Positions 8,366 through 17,587 of a stretch of 64,000 nucleotides of DNA are shown here, piece after piece. Every line of letters begins with the position of its first letter. Within the stretch, counting starts at the first letter, position 1. The notes below the pieces were generated by a model that was not told where the DNA came from, did no database searches, and saw nothing but the letters and a program-made list of their open reading frames with translations. The stretch is taken from the NCBI RefSeq assembly GCF_900113655.1, contig NZ_FOQF01000009.1, positions 1 through 64,000 on the forward strand, given 5' to 3'. Both the position numbers and the translations under genes were made by a program. Source of the DNA: Pseudobutyrivibrio sp. OR37 (GTDB lineage Bacteria > Bacillota > Clostridia > Lachnospirales > Lachnospiraceae).

Positions 8366-10651
8366 CTACTTTCTATTGTAATTAATTAGGCAGCCTTTAA
8401 GAATTATTTCTCTCTCATCATCTGTAAGTTCTCCAAGGGTCATTGTAAATTCCTTTAATCCCTCATCTCTTACAACATACGCTTTTATTGTGTCATCCTT
8501 GTTAACAACAGCATCCTTTATACCTGGAATAAAGATATAATCCAAGTTTTTGAATGGTAACTCACCTTCTGGAATTACAAATGGAAGCATTCCCCAGTTA
8601 ATAAGGTTTGAACGATATCTCTTTGTAGCATATTCATTTGCAATATTAGCCCATCCGCCAAGTACCTTCTGGCAAGATGCAGCCTGCTCTCTTGCAGAAC
8701 CATCTCCTGGTTTTACAGCAAAGATAGTGCTTCCTACTCCAAAATTATCATGATTTACATCAGGATATGTTTCTTTTACCTTATGTACAATCTTTTTAAG
8801 CTCTGGAACAGCATCACCTGCGCACTCTCCTGCCTCTAAAGCCTTCTGGGCCTTTTGAATATTCTTTGCACGTCCTACATACTCTGGATCCTTACGAGAT
8901 AATGTAAACTCTGCAAGTCCGAGAGGATTAGAACGATATGATGATGTCTCACCAGATGGAATTAGTTCATCTGTTGTTGTAACTGGATCATGAATCTCTG
9001 ATACTACCTGAAGGAATAAATTTTCAGGTAATGCGCTCATCTTTGGCCAATCCTTGATGTTTGGTCCAAAGTGAATCTCTGTATCTGGTTCAGCTACGCC
9101 CTTTGAATCAAATACGCGGTTTGCATATATTCTTCCATCAAAATGATACTTTGGCTTTGTAAAATCGACATCAATTTCTGTTGCAGCTGTAAGATATCCC
9201 TTGTTTGCTGCTGTTGCAGCGATTGAACGAGCATCCATAAGTGCAACTGATGCAATCTGACCATTCTGAAGCTTAGAACCCTCTCTGTTAGGGAAGTTTC
9301 TTGTAGAATGGCGAATTGAAAAGCCATTATTTGAAGGAGTATCGCCTGCGCCAAAGCATGGTCCGCAGAATGCTGTTTTTACAATTGCTCCTGTGCTCAT
9401 AAGGTCGGCAACGGCTCCATTCTTAACAAGCTCCATGTAGATTGGGGTAGATGCAGGATATACTGAAAGTGTAAATTCATCTGGGCCGATGCTTGCGCCC
9501 CTAAGTATATCAGCGGCATCACAAATATTCTCAAAGCCACCGCCTGCGCAGCCAGCGATAATACCCTGGTCTACATATAATTTTCCGTTTCGAACTTTAT
9601 CTTTAAGTGAAAATTCTACCTGACCATCAAGAGAAACCTTTGCTCTCTTTTCACAATCGTCAAGAATATCCATAAGATTAGCATTTAATTCCTCAATTGT
9701 GTATGTATTGCTTGGATGGAAAGGCATGGCTATCATTGGCTTAATCTCATCGAGATTTATTTCAATCATTCCATCATAGTATGCAACTTCACCTGGATTA
9801 AGCTCCTTATATTCTTCCTTACGGCCATGAATTTCGTAGAATTCTTCTGTCTTTGAATCTGTTATCCAGATGGAACTTAAACATGTAGTTTCAGTAGTCA
9901 TAACATCTACGCCAATTCTAAAGTCCATAGAAAGATTTGCTACTCCTGGGCCTACAAACTCCATTACCTTGTTCTTTACATAGCCCTTATCAAATACCTC
10001 TCCGATAATTGCTAAGGCAACGTCCTGTGGGCCGACACCCTTTCTAGGAGTACCTGTCATATATACACCAATAACACCTGGCATGCTTATATCGTATGTC
10101 TGCTGTAATAACTGCTTTACTAGCTCTGGTCCGCCCTCACCCATAGCCATGGTTCCTAATGCGCCATATCTAGTGTGAGAATCTGAACCTAACAACATTT
10201 TGCCAGCACCAGCCATCATTTCACGAGCGAACTGATGTATAACAGCCTGATGTGGTGGTACATATATTCCGCCGTATTTCTTAGCACATGTAAGTCCAAA
10301 CATGTGATCATCTTCATTAATTGTTCCACCAACTGCACATAATGAATTGTGGCAATTAGTAAGGCAGTATGGAATAGGGAATTTTTCAAGGCCTGAAGCC
10401 CTAGCTGTCTGAATAATACCTACATAAGTAATATCATGACTTATCAACTTATCAAATTTGATTTGTAAGTGGTCCATGTTTCCAGAAACATTGTGGTTGG
10501 CTAGAATGCCATAGGCCATAGTTTCCTTATGTGCAACATCTTTTGTCACATCTTTGCCTATTGCAGCCTTAATCTTTGCGCTTGCCTCTGGGCCATCTTC
10601 TACAATCTGGCTACCGTTAATTAAGTACACTCCGTTGTTGTAAAGCTTCAT
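8366..10651 (-). CDS. Aconitase-superfamily hydratase
   Basis: A 761-residue [4Fe-4S] dehydratase of the aconitase/isopropylmalate isomerase superfamily. The cluster ligands are visible as Cys368 (GIIAGCAGG) and Cys429/Cys432 ([11 protein letters not shown]). GSDSHT at 155-160, [12 protein letters not shown] near 449-460 and a swivel-domain motif [12 protein letters not shown] near the C-terminus complete the fold in one chain. The length and sequence match the branch often annotated only as hydratase (E. coli YbhJ-like) rather than AcnA or AcnB. Aconitate isomerisation is possible, but the substrate is not certain. No citrate synthase or isocitrate dehydrogenase is nearby. An AGGAG ribosome site precedes the ATG, and the gene follows the coiled-coil gene by 14 bases. 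Confidence 0.85.
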   Translation of the reverse strand: MKLYNNGVYLINGSQIVEDGPEASAKIKAAIGKDVTKDVAHKETMAYGILANHNVSGNMDHLQIKFDKLISHDITYVGIIQTARASGLEKFPIPYCLTNCHNSLCAVGGTINEDDHMFGLTCAKKYGGIYVPPHQAVIHQFAREMMAGAGKMLLGSDSHTRYGALGTMAMGEGGPELVKQLLQQTYDISMPGVIGVYMTGTPRKGVGPQDVALAIIGEVFDKGYVKNKVMEFVGPGVANLSMDFRIGVDVMTTETTCLSSIWITDSKTEEFYEIHGRKEEYKELNPGEVAYYDGMIEINLDEIKPMIAMPFHPSNTYTIEELNANLMDILDDCEKRAKVSLDGQVEFSLKDKVRNGKLYVDQGIIAGCAGGGFENICDAADILRGASIGPDEFTLSVYPASTPIYMELVKNGAVADLMSTGAIVKTAFCGPCFGAGDTPSNNGFSIRHSTRNFPNREGSKLQNGQIASVALMDARSIAATAANKGYLTAATEIDVDFTKPKYHFDGRIYANRVFDSKGVAEPDTEIHFGPNIKDWPKMSALPENLFLQVVSEIHDPVTTTDELIPSGETSSYRSNPLGLAEFTLSRKDPEYVGRAKNIQKAQKALEAGECAGDAVPELKKIVHKVKETYPDVNHDNFGVGSTIFAVKPGDGSAREQAASCQKVLGGWANIANEYATKRYRSNLINWGMLPFVIPEGELPFKNLDYIFIPGIKDAVVNKDDTIKAYVVRDEGLKEFTMTLGELTDDEREIILKGCLINYNRK

Positions 10652-10665
10652 CCTTTATTCTCCTT

Positions 10666-11424
10666 TTAGTGTTTTAATCCAAAAAGACCTGATAGTCCTT
10701 TCTTAACTGGTTTCTTTTCCTCTGAAGATTCTTCCTCCTGCCATTTAAAATACTCTGCATCTAAATCTTCTGAAGATATAGTGTTTTCTGGTATATCTTC
10801 TGTTGGTTGAGCTACATCATCATCTATTTCAATTCCTGCTTTTGCAAAGTAATCTTTATCTATTCGAATTTCTGGCGCTGCATATTTTGGTGCATCATCA
10901 TATTCTTCTGATGTTCCTTCCGCCTTTTCTTTGCGGATTCGCATGTTTTCTTCATCAATTAATCTAAGATACTTCTGTGTATCAATCAAATCGTTCAAAT
11001 GGCCCTTAAGCTCCAATTGATTTGATTTTACAGATTTAGTCTCTTCTTTTATCTTTTTATTTGCGTCCTCATAAATCTTTGCTATAGATTCCTGGGATTC
11101 CTTTATAATATTTTGAATAGCATCTAGCGCACTATCAGTGTACATGAGTGATGCTGCATATATATCTTCAGCCTTTCTGGTAGCCTCGAACACAATATCA
11201 TCACCCTGCTTCTGCATTTCACGATTGGCTTTGTCACGGCTTTTAACTGTAAGCTCATGCTCTTCCATCATGTCGTACATACACTCGTTTAGTTCCTTGA
11301 GAAGATCCATCATTGCATTTTTATCAACGATGACATTTCTTGTGCTTCCTTCATAAGGCTGAGCCTTTGAAAATAACACATGCATATCTCTTAATACTCG
11401 TTCTGTTCTATCCTGTGCACCCAT
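10666..11424 (-). CDS. Coiled-coil protein, DivIVA-like in character
   Basis: 252 residues, not firmly recognised. Residues about 20-160 are a long charged helix with heptad-like spacing (KSRDKANREMQKQGDDIVFEA, KESQESIAKIYEDANKK) typical of coiled coils such as DivIVA/GpsB or ATP-synthase b-type stalks. The rest is acidic and low in complexity, ending in a basic tail KKPVKKGLSGLFGLKH. No signal peptide or membrane helix is seen. It lies between the SRP RNA gene and the aconitase-family gene and has a good ribosome site (AAGGAT). A cell-division or polarity role is only a guess from the coiled-coil shape. Confidence 0.55.
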   Translation of the reverse strand: MGAQDRTERVLRDMHVLFSKAQPYEGSTRNVIVDKNAMMDLLKELNECMYDMMEEHELTVKSRDKANREMQKQGDDIVFEATRKAEDIYAASLMYTDSALDAIQNIIKESQESIAKIYEDANKKIKEETKSVKSNQLELKGHLNDLIDTQKYLRLIDEENMRIRKEKAEGTSEEYDDAPKYAAPEIRIDKDYFAKAGIEIDDDVAQPTEDIPENTISSEDLDAEYFKWQEEESSEEKKPVKKGLSGLFGLKH

Positions 11425-11454
11425 ACTATAATCCTTTTTCTATATATAAAAATA

Positions 11455-11646
11455 CCGAGCCATTGTTAGATATCATTTGGTAGCCGCTTTGCAGGACTCC
11501 CTCCAGGCGACCCCGCGTCAGATGAACGGTCCTACTTAGTGCTGCTGCATTCCTGCCCTGACACGATTCGTAGGTGCCCATTACGCAGGACCCAAAGATC
11601 AGCATCCTACAAAACGACCGCCAAATGATATCTTATATTGCTCGGA
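11455..11646 (-). ncRNA. ffs: Signal recognition particle RNA (with Alu domain)
   Basis: On the minus strand this 190-base RNA carries the SRP helix 8 signature GTCAGG..CAGGAA..GCAGCA around 11545-11570. The two ends pair over a long stem: CCGAGC (11640-11645) with GCTCGG (11455-11460), and CATTTGG with CCAAATG further in. The extra 5' portion forms the Alu-type domain seen in Firmicutes. The RNA scaffolds Ffh for co-translational membrane targeting. It follows tadA as in Bacillus, but dnaX is not the next gene here. A U-rich stretch after the closing GCTCGG ends transcription. Confidence 0.9.
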
Positions 11647-11652
11647 GCCCTT

Positions 11653-11682
11653 ATTTTATGATAACAAGGACTCCTTTGTCAA
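11653..11682 (-). promoter_or_regulatory. Promoter of the SRP RNA
   Basis: Minus-strand -35 TTGACA (11677-11682) and -10 TAAAAT (11653-11658) with an 18-base spacer. A start site 6-8 bases on would coincide with the 5' end of the predicted SRP RNA stem. Confidence 0.75.
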
Positions 11683-11696
11683 TATATATGCCTTTA

Positions 11697-12236
11697 TTAC
11701 ATTACTTGATTTTTCTGTTCGCGAAGCTCTTCAAAGAATTTTGTCATTATTTCTGTACATCTTTCTCCTAAAACACCTCGCTCAACCTCACATTGATGAT
11801 TAAACTGTTGCATCTGTAAAATATTAATAACGGAGCCAGCACAACCCGCTTTTGGATTCATAGCCCCAATAACAACTTTAGGAATTCTTGCCTGTACGAT
11901 GGCTCCAGCGCACATCTGGCAAGGCTCTAAAGTAACATACAAAGTGCAATCCTCAAGTCTCCAGTCTCCTGTTTTTTTACAAGCTTCTGATATTGCTGCT
12001 ATTTCTGCATGTGCAAGTACACTTTTATCGGTGTTTCTGCGATTATACCCTCTTGCGATGATTTTGTCATCCTGAACTAATACACAACCAATAGGTACTT
12101 CATTTATATCATAGGCTCTTTTTGCCTCTTTTAAGGCCTGCTCCATGTATTTCTCATTTATCTTAAGATTACGCTTTTCTTCTTTTTCTTGAAGTTTAGC
12201 AACGCGTTTCTCCTCGCGTTCCTCTTTTGATAACAT
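11697..12236 (-). CDS. tadA: tRNA-specific adenosine deaminase
   Basis: 179 residues. The zinc-dependent deaminase core is complete: HAE in VLAHAEIAAI and PCQMC in TLEPCQMCAGAI, with the Glu acting as proton shuttle. It converts A34 to inosine in tRNA-Arg(ACG). A charged N-terminal extension of about 28 residues (KEEREEKRVAKLQEKEEKRN) precedes the usual domain start; it is probably real because AGGAGGTG lies right in front of the first ATG and no comparable site precedes the next Met. It is followed by the SRP RNA, a neighbour pair conserved in Firmicutes. Confidence 0.93.
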   Translation of the reverse strand: MLSKEEREEKRVAKLQEKEEKRNLKINEKYMEQALKEAKRAYDINEVPIGCVLVQDDKIIARGYNRRNTDKSVLAHAEIAAISEACKKTGDWRLEDCTLYVTLEPCQMCAGAIVQARIPKVVIGAMNPKAGCAGSVINILQMQQFNHQCEVERGVLGERCTEIMTKFFEELREQKNQVM

Positions 12237-12347
12237 AGATTTTCACCTCCTACTTTGCTATACTTTTTATTATAAATATAGCATTTATTCGCATTTTTCA
12301 GCTATTTTATTTATAACACTTTTAGATTCAAAAGGAAAGAAAGGCTT

Positions 12348-13040
12348 ATGTTAATACTAGGTTTACAGAAAACAACTCTTTTAGATTATCCAGGTAAGAT
12401 TGCATCAACTATTTTTACAGGTGGATGTAATTTTAAATGCCCATTTTGTCATAATAAAGATTTAGTTTTTCCTCCTAAGGACGCTTTTGCCTTCACTGAA
12501 GAAGAGATATTTGAGCATCTTCTATCAAAAAAGAAAATATTGGATGGTGTTTGCATAACTGGCGGCGAACCTACTCTTCACAAGGATTTGCCTGAGTTTA
12601 TTAAAAAGATTAAAGACCTTGGGTTTCTAGTAAAGTTGGATTCTAATGGTACAAATCCTGATATGCTGGCAGCCTTGATTGAAAGCAAACTTGTTGATTA
12701 TATAGCAATGGATATAAAAACCACCAAAGAAAAGTACAACGATATTGCGTGTATGAACAGTTTTGATATTGCTCCCATCGATGCATCTGTATCACTTTTA
12801 CTAGAAGGAAAGATTGACTATGAATTTAGAACAACTGTCATGGCGGAATGTCATACTGTGACTGATATGGAAGCAATCGGACAATGGCTTAAGGGCGCAA
12901 GGGCATACTATTTGCAGAGCTATAGAGAGTCTGAACAAGTTATTAATCCTATCTTTTCTAGCCCTAGTTTGGAAACCTTAGAACAATTTATTGATGTATT
13001 AAAACCATATATTCCTAACACGCAACTAAGAGGTGTATAA
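12348..13040 (+). CDS. Anaerobic ribonucleotide reductase activase-like radical SAM protein
   Basis: 230 residues with the radical-SAM cluster motif CNFKCPFCHN (CxxxCxxC, near residues 27-34) and the GGEPT motif (about 75-79). The opening LQKTTLLDYPGKIASTIFTGGCN matches the NrdG2 type of activase, which makes the glycyl radical on class III ribonucleotide reductase using SAM and a [4Fe-4S] cluster. No nrdD is next to it, so the partner must lie elsewhere and activation of another glycyl-radical enzyme cannot be excluded. It is divergent from tadA and followed 26 bases later by a GNAT gene. The ribosome site AGGAAAGAAAGG is adequate. Confidence 0.85.
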   Translation: MLILGLQKTTLLDYPGKIASTIFTGGCNFKCPFCHNKDLVFPPKDAFAFTEEEIFEHLLSKKKILDGVCITGGEPTLHKDLPEFIKKIKDLGFLVKLDSNGTNPDMLAALIESKLVDYIAMDIKTTKEKYNDIACMNSFDIAPIDASVSLLLEGKIDYEFRTTVMAECHTVTDMEAIGQWLKGARAYYLQSYRESEQVINPIFSSPSLETLEQFIDVLKPYIPNTQLRGV

Positions 13041-13066
13041 TATTATCATTAAATAGGGGGATTGCA

Positions 13067-13615
13067 ATGACATTTGAGATTAAAACCGACCGCTTAGTTC
13101 TAAAAGTACTTGGGCCAGAAGCTGCACCTATGGTATTAAGCTTTTATCAGCGAAATAGAGATATTTTTGAGAAATACGAACCTATTATTGGAGACGATTT
13201 CTATACTATTGCTCATCAAAAAAAAATACTTGAATTTGAACATAAAAACATTCTAAAGCTTGTTATGATTCGATATTGGATTTTCGACAAGAATAATCCT
13301 ACAGAAATAATTGGTACTGTAAGCTATAGAAATATAGTTCGTCCTATTTATGAAAGCTGTACCATCGGCTATAAAATGGACAGAAATCATATGAATAAAG
13401 GTTTTTGCAGCGAAGCCATTAAAGCTACTATCCCTATTATTTCCAGCGAACTTGGTATTCACAGGTTTGAGGCCTTAATTCTTCCTGATAACGATTCTTC
13501 TATCCACATGGTAGAGAAAATTGGCTTTAAATACGAAGGCATCCTCCGCGATAAAATTATCATCAACGGAGAACGCCTTGATCATTGTATGTATGCTTAT
13601 CTTGCCAACAATTGA
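13067..13615 (+). CDS. GNAT family N-acetyltransferase (RimJ/RimL-like)
   Basis: 182 residues. N-terminal IKTDRLVLKVLGPEAAPMV and central TIGYKMDRNHMNKGFCSEAIKA (acetyl-CoA loop region) followed by HRFEALILPDNDSSIHMVEKIGFKYEGILRD are the pattern of RimJ/RimL-type GNATs that acetylate protein N-termini or small amines. The acceptor is unknown. The ribosome site is GGGGGG before ATG. Its stop codon abuts, with no spare base, the stop of the convergent glycosidase gene, and no terminator is visible between them. Confidence 0.85.
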   Translation: MTFEIKTDRLVLKVLGPEAAPMVLSFYQRNRDIFEKYEPIIGDDFYTIAHQKKILEFEHKNILKLVMIRYWIFDKNNPTEIIGTVSYRNIVRPIYESCTIGYKMDRNHMNKGFCSEAIKATIPIISSELGIHRFEALILPDNDSSIHMVEKIGFKYEGILRDKIIINGERLDHCMYAYLANN

Positions 13616-14905
13616 TTATTTAAGGATTTTACTTCCATGAGGCTCTAATTCTATATCTGTGTGCTCTCCCCTGTAATCAAAGCTAATTTGCTTTTTATCG
13701 GCCGTATTATTTAAAGCTACAATTACATATTCATCATTATAAACTCTCGCAAATACTAATGTCTCATTTCTTACCTGGACTTCTTCATATATTCCAAGCT
13801 GCAATGCTTTAGACTGCTTTCTTATTTCAGCCAAAGTTTTAATATGCTCAATTAAATTTGGATTATTCATCTTATCAATATCAAGCTCTGGCCTAAGTGC
13901 GTAATCGCCATCACCAGCGTTTTTATCACCTTCAATTGCCCATTCACTACCATAGTAGATAGATGGAATTCCTGGCATTGTGAACAGCAGTGTATAGGTT
14001 GGATATATATTTTCTTTATCGTTCAGTAATGTTGCTATTCTATTTACATCATGGTTATCAACAAAATTGTAGAGATATTTACCGCTATAAAGTCCTCCCT
14101 GGCCCCATTGACGCTTCATTGCATAATTTATCTCAAAATAATTATGGTCATTATGGCTGGAATATATACCCTTCCAACATTCATAATTGGTTACAGCATC
14201 TAACATTTCCTCGTTTACATAGACATTATAATCTCCATGAATTATCTCGCCCATTAGCCAAAAGCTTGATTTCTTTTGCTCAGTGTATGCTTTTAAACGC
14301 TTGAAAAAGCCTCTTTCAATACAATCAGCAGCATCAAGTCGCAAGCCGTCAATGTCAAACTCATCTATCCACATGCCTACAGCGTTTAATATGTGGTTAT
14401 CCACAGCTTCACACCAATGATTCAACTTTACAAGCTCCTCTGCACCTGCCCAACATTCGTAGGATAAGCCATCATTGTGCCAATTATTACCGCCTAGATT
14501 TAGACCTGCTATCCAATCCTTGTATGGAGAGTTGTCTCTGTTTTTAAGTACATCTATGAAAGCCTCATGACCTCTACCTACATGATTGAATACACCATCT
14601 AATACGACCTTTATATCATTGGCATGACATTCCTTGACAACCCTTTTAAAATCATCATTATCGCCTAATCTTCTATCTATTCGGTAATAGTCGGTAGTGT
14701 CATAGCCGTGAGTCCCCGATTCCATTATTGGGCCAAGATATATGGCATTTATACCTATATCCTTTAGATGAGGAATCCACTCTATCAGTGTTAATATTCT
14801 GTGCCCTGCAGTTTCATCGCCTTTATTCTCCCTTGGACAGGCAAATGCTCCTAGCGGATAAATGTGATAGAACACAGACTCCTTAACCCATTCTATATCT
14901 CGCAT
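13616..14905 (-). CDS. GH13 alpha-amylase family glycosidase
   Basis: About 429 residues, cytoplasmic (no signal peptide). GH13 motifs are all present: DGVFNHVG, GLRLDAADCI (nucleophile Asp), LMGEIIHGDY (acid/base Glu) and FVDNHDVNRI (third Asp). The compact length and the missing N-terminal domain suggest a small maltodextrin/neopullulanase-like or oligo-glucosidase enzyme that works on alpha-glucan oligosaccharides; the exact specificity is open. I chose the ATG at 14905 because GGAGG lies 6 bases upstream; an in-frame TTG at 14917 overlaps that ribosome site. It could degrade oligosaccharides released from glycogen, which fits with glgB elsewhere in the window. Confidence 0.87.
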   Translation of the reverse strand: MRDIEWVKESVFYHIYPLGAFACPRENKGDETAGHRILTLIEWIPHLKDIGINAIYLGPIMESGTHGYDTTDYYRIDRRLGDNDDFKRVVKECHANDIKVVLDGVFNHVGRGHEAFIDVLKNRDNSPYKDWIAGLNLGGNNWHNDGLSYECWAGAEELVKLNHWCEAVDNHILNAVGMWIDEFDIDGLRLDAADCIERGFFKRLKAYTEQKKSSFWLMGEIIHGDYNVYVNEEMLDAVTNYECWKGIYSSHNDHNYFEINYAMKRQWGQGGLYSGKYLYNFVDNHDVNRIATLLNDKENIYPTYTLLFTMPGIPSIYYGSEWAIEGDKNAGDGDYALRPELDIDKMNNPNLIEHIKTLAEIRKQSKALQLGIYEEVQVRNETLVFARVYNDEYVIVALNNTADKKQISFDYRGEHTDIELEPHGSKILK

Positions 14906-14933
14906 AAAAACCTCCAATCTCCATATACAACAA

Positions 14934-14955
14934 AAAGGCAGGTTACCCTGCCTTT
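14934..14955 (-). terminator. Terminator after the YhgE/Pip cluster
   Basis: A 9-bp stem (14934-14942 with 14947-14955, loop TTAC) is followed on the minus strand by TTGTTG. It lies between the last YhgE/Pip stop and the start of the glycosidase gene. Confidence 0.7.
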
Positions 14956-14958
14956 ATT

Positions 14959-17139
14959 TTAAATCAAAATACCCGATTTTTCTTTACTGTTCTCAATTTT
15001 TTCATTTAATAATTTGAAAGGATGATATAACACTACACCTACAAATACTGCAACTACGCCGTATATAATAAGAGTAAGCATACAATTTCTGTAAGTATCC
15101 TCATAGAAGCCACCTATACATTCTCTTAATGCATTCATTGAATAATTAAATGGCATAAATCTATATAATATCTGGAATACCTTTGGTAATACCTCGATTG
15201 GGAATGTTCCACCAGCACCAGCAACCTGAATAACCATAAGGATTACAGAAAGAGCTTCTCCTATGTTTCCAAAGGAATATGTAAATGAATATAACAGTAA
15301 TGAATATATCAATGAAGTCCAAGCGCATGCCAGCCAGAAATAGACTGGATGCTCACATTGTATTCCTACAAACAAAAATGCACCCATTACTGTAATAATC
15401 GTCTGCACCTGACCAATCATAAATGTCACAAAAAATCTTCCGAAAAAGCACTGCCAATTCTTAAGATTACGCATTCCTGTTGTGTCTTTAACAGATGTTT
15501 TAAGGATAGTGGACATAATTAATGCTCCTACCCAAATCGAAAGCACAATATAAAATGGCGCTGTCATAGAACCATTATTTTCAACCGGATAAATATACTC
15601 ATTTGATATTTCTACAGGGCTGCTAATAAATTCAGAAAGCAAATCTGGATCTGTTTGAAGCAAATTAACAAACTTATGATATGCCTCATTATCACCAATG
15701 CTCTTTATATCAGCTATTAATGCAGACAATTGGCGCTCCATATCTACGGCTTCATTGCGTGACTTAACAAGCGAATCCTTAGACTGGTCCATTAATGTTG
15801 AATAATTCTTTAAATTATCTATTACCAAATCAATGCTTGTTGCATTATAGTTTAGTAGCTTTTCAATTTCTGCAACTGAATTTGCAGTTGAATTCATCGC
15901 ATTTTGGCCAAGTGGTGAAAGAGTGTTAACATACTCGGAGCGGACCTTGTAGGTGGCATCTATACATGAAGCAATATCATTAATAAGCTTTGATTTTGTA
16001 TTATTAAATAATTCTTCACTTTGTTTTGAAGCGTCACTTAATATCTTGACATCTTCATTAATCACCTTAATTTTTCCGTCTAACTCGTCTGCATAGTCAT
16101 AGATGGTCTGGTTAATCAAATCATTGCCAGTGTTTATCGTACTTATCATATGATAATAGGTTCCTGGCTGATCCTTTGTTCCCCATTTAGCTGTAAATTC
16201 ATTTACGCTTTTTTGTAAGGCCTCAATATCAACAGGATTGTTATAGGTTACACCATTAGCCTTATCATTTATTACCTTAACAGCGCTATCTACTGAATCA
16301 AACTCATTATTAATTTCCTTTACCTTGTCGTCAGTAAGATTTTTTACCTTCTGAAGGTCCTGCTTTCCTACTTGTGCGTCTTTTTGTGCAGAATCAGCCA
16401 TCTGTTCAGCTAGCTTTGTGATTGACTTTGCACTATCCGCTACAGCGCCTCCAGCGGTTGAAATACTTTCGGTAGAATCTGACAATGCAATATAGGAATC
16501 AAGTAGAGCAATTACTCCTTTAAGATCTGAATCCAATTTTTCAAGCTTTTCGATTCCCTGACTTGTTATATTGCCTTCTTCATCAAGGTCTGCAAAGTAT
16601 TCGCCTCCCTTTAACAAGGCTTCGGCTACAGTACTTACAAAGGCATGATCTACTTCTCTTTCAATAGTTGTCTTAACCTTTGCAGTGATTTTTGGTGCAA
16701 TCGCATTTTTCTTTTCGTTTTCATAGTAGGTAATGACAGGATTTTTAATATCTCCGCTGAGGAAACTAATCATGTTATCACTGAATTCTTCATCAATAAC
16801 AAGCGCAGCATAATAATCCCCAGAATGTACCCCTGCTACAGCTTCCTGGGCTGTGTCTGTAAATACCCATCCTATGGTGGTATTTTCTTTTAACCTGCTA
16901 ATGATGATGTCTCCAACATTTAGCTCTACATTACCAATCACTATTCCTTGATCTGATGATGCAACTGCAACCTGCAGATTAGATGTGGCGCTTTCACCAT
17001 AAGGGTCCCAGTTCGAAAGAATATTAAACCATGCGTAAAGTGATGGTATTACAGTCAATCCAATGATTACAACCATTGCTACCACATTGGTAGATAATCT
17101 TTTAATGTCAGAGGCAATTATTTTTATTATATTATTCAT
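14959..17139 (-). CDS. YhgE/Pip family membrane protein (copy 2)
   Basis: 726 residues. An N-terminal membrane helix with the family signature IPSLYAWFNILSNWDPYG (about 30-48) leads into a long extracytoplasmic region (about 50-520), mostly coiled coil and rich in Asp, Ser and Asn. Five or six C-terminal helices (about 535-715) resemble ABC-2-type permeases. Members include phage-infection protein Pip of Lactococcus and YhgE of Bacillus, and some are linked to type VII secretion or to toxin export; the role here is unknown. It overlaps the upstream small gene by 4 bases (ATGA) and shares an operon with a paralogue. Confidence 0.85.
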   Translation of the reverse strand: MNNIIKIIASDIKRLSTNVVAMVVIIGLTVIPSLYAWFNILSNWDPYGESATSNLQVAVASSDQGIVIGNVELNVGDIIISRLKENTTIGWVFTDTAQEAVAGVHSGDYYAALVIDEEFSDNMISFLSGDIKNPVITYYENEKKNAIAPKITAKVKTTIEREVDHAFVSTVAEALLKGGEYFADLDEEGNITSQGIEKLEKLDSDLKGVIALLDSYIALSDSTESISTAGGAVADSAKSITKLAEQMADSAQKDAQVGKQDLQKVKNLTDDKVKEINNEFDSVDSAVKVINDKANGVTYNNPVDIEALQKSVNEFTAKWGTKDQPGTYYHMISTINTGNDLINQTIYDYADELDGKIKVINEDVKILSDASKQSEELFNNTKSKLINDIASCIDATYKVRSEYVNTLSPLGQNAMNSTANSVAEIEKLLNYNATSIDLVIDNLKNYSTLMDQSKDSLVKSRNEAVDMERQLSALIADIKSIGDNEAYHKFVNLLQTDPDLLSEFISSPVEISNEYIYPVENNGSMTAPFYIVLSIWVGALIMSTILKTSVKDTTGMRNLKNWQCFFGRFFVTFMIGQVQTIITVMGAFLFVGIQCEHPVYFWLACAWTSLIYSLLLYSFTYSFGNIGEALSVILMVIQVAGAGGTFPIEVLPKVFQILYRFMPFNYSMNALRECIGGFYEDTYRNCMLTLIIYGVVAVFVGVVLYHPFKLLNEKIENSKEKSGILI

Positions 17140-17576
17140 TTCTTAAACTTGTCTCCCATCGTACGAATATCAGATTTGATTTCCTTCTTAATTCCCTGTC
17201 TCAAATCCTTAATATCTTTCTGTACTTCTTTTCTTGCATTGTTGATGTCTTCCATGCTTTGGACTACTTCATTTCCTATAAGTGCCTGAGCTTCAGCTTC
17301 TTTTTCCATAATACCTAATTCTTGCAACTGCTCCTGAAGCTTAAAGTCCATATATTCAACGTATAGCAAATAAAAAGCTATTCCAAATAAAGACACTATC
17401 CATAGCACTAAAAACACAAGCTTTGATCTGTTAGAGGTGAAACTAATTACCAAAAATACCAATGGGAGAAGTATGTTTACCTTTAAGCCTACTCGTATTT
17501 TCTTTTGATTATTAAGATGAACCTGCTTTTGCAGCTCCATGAACTTTTCATATACTATTTCTTTTTCCTTGCCCAT
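17136..17576 (-). CDS. Small membrane protein with C-terminal coiled coil
   Basis: 146 residues, unrecognised. A short cytoplasmic N-terminus is followed by two transmembrane helices (about 28-46 and 52-72), then a charged helical tail (about 75-146) with Lys/Glu/Asp heptads, such as NNARKEVQKDIKDLRQG and KKEIKSDIRTMGDK. AGGAGG precedes the start. It lies between two YhgE/Pip paralogues, 11 bases after one and overlapping the other by 4, so translation is probably coupled and the three products likely act together. It has no resemblance to WXG100 or LXG proteins. Confidence 0.65.
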   Translation of the reverse strand: MGKEKEIVYEKFMELQKQVHLNNQKKIRVGLKVNILLPLVFLVISFTSNRSKLVFLVLWIVSLFGIAFYLLYVEYMDFKLQEQLQELGIMEKEAEAQALIGNEVVQSMEDINNARKEVQKDIKDLRQGIKKEIKSDIRTMGDKFKK

Positions 17577-17587
17577 GTGGAGGCCTC

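Noticed and set aside
14906-14917. Upstream TTG start for the GH13 gene
   Set aside because: The TTG is within the ribosome site of the ATG at 14905.
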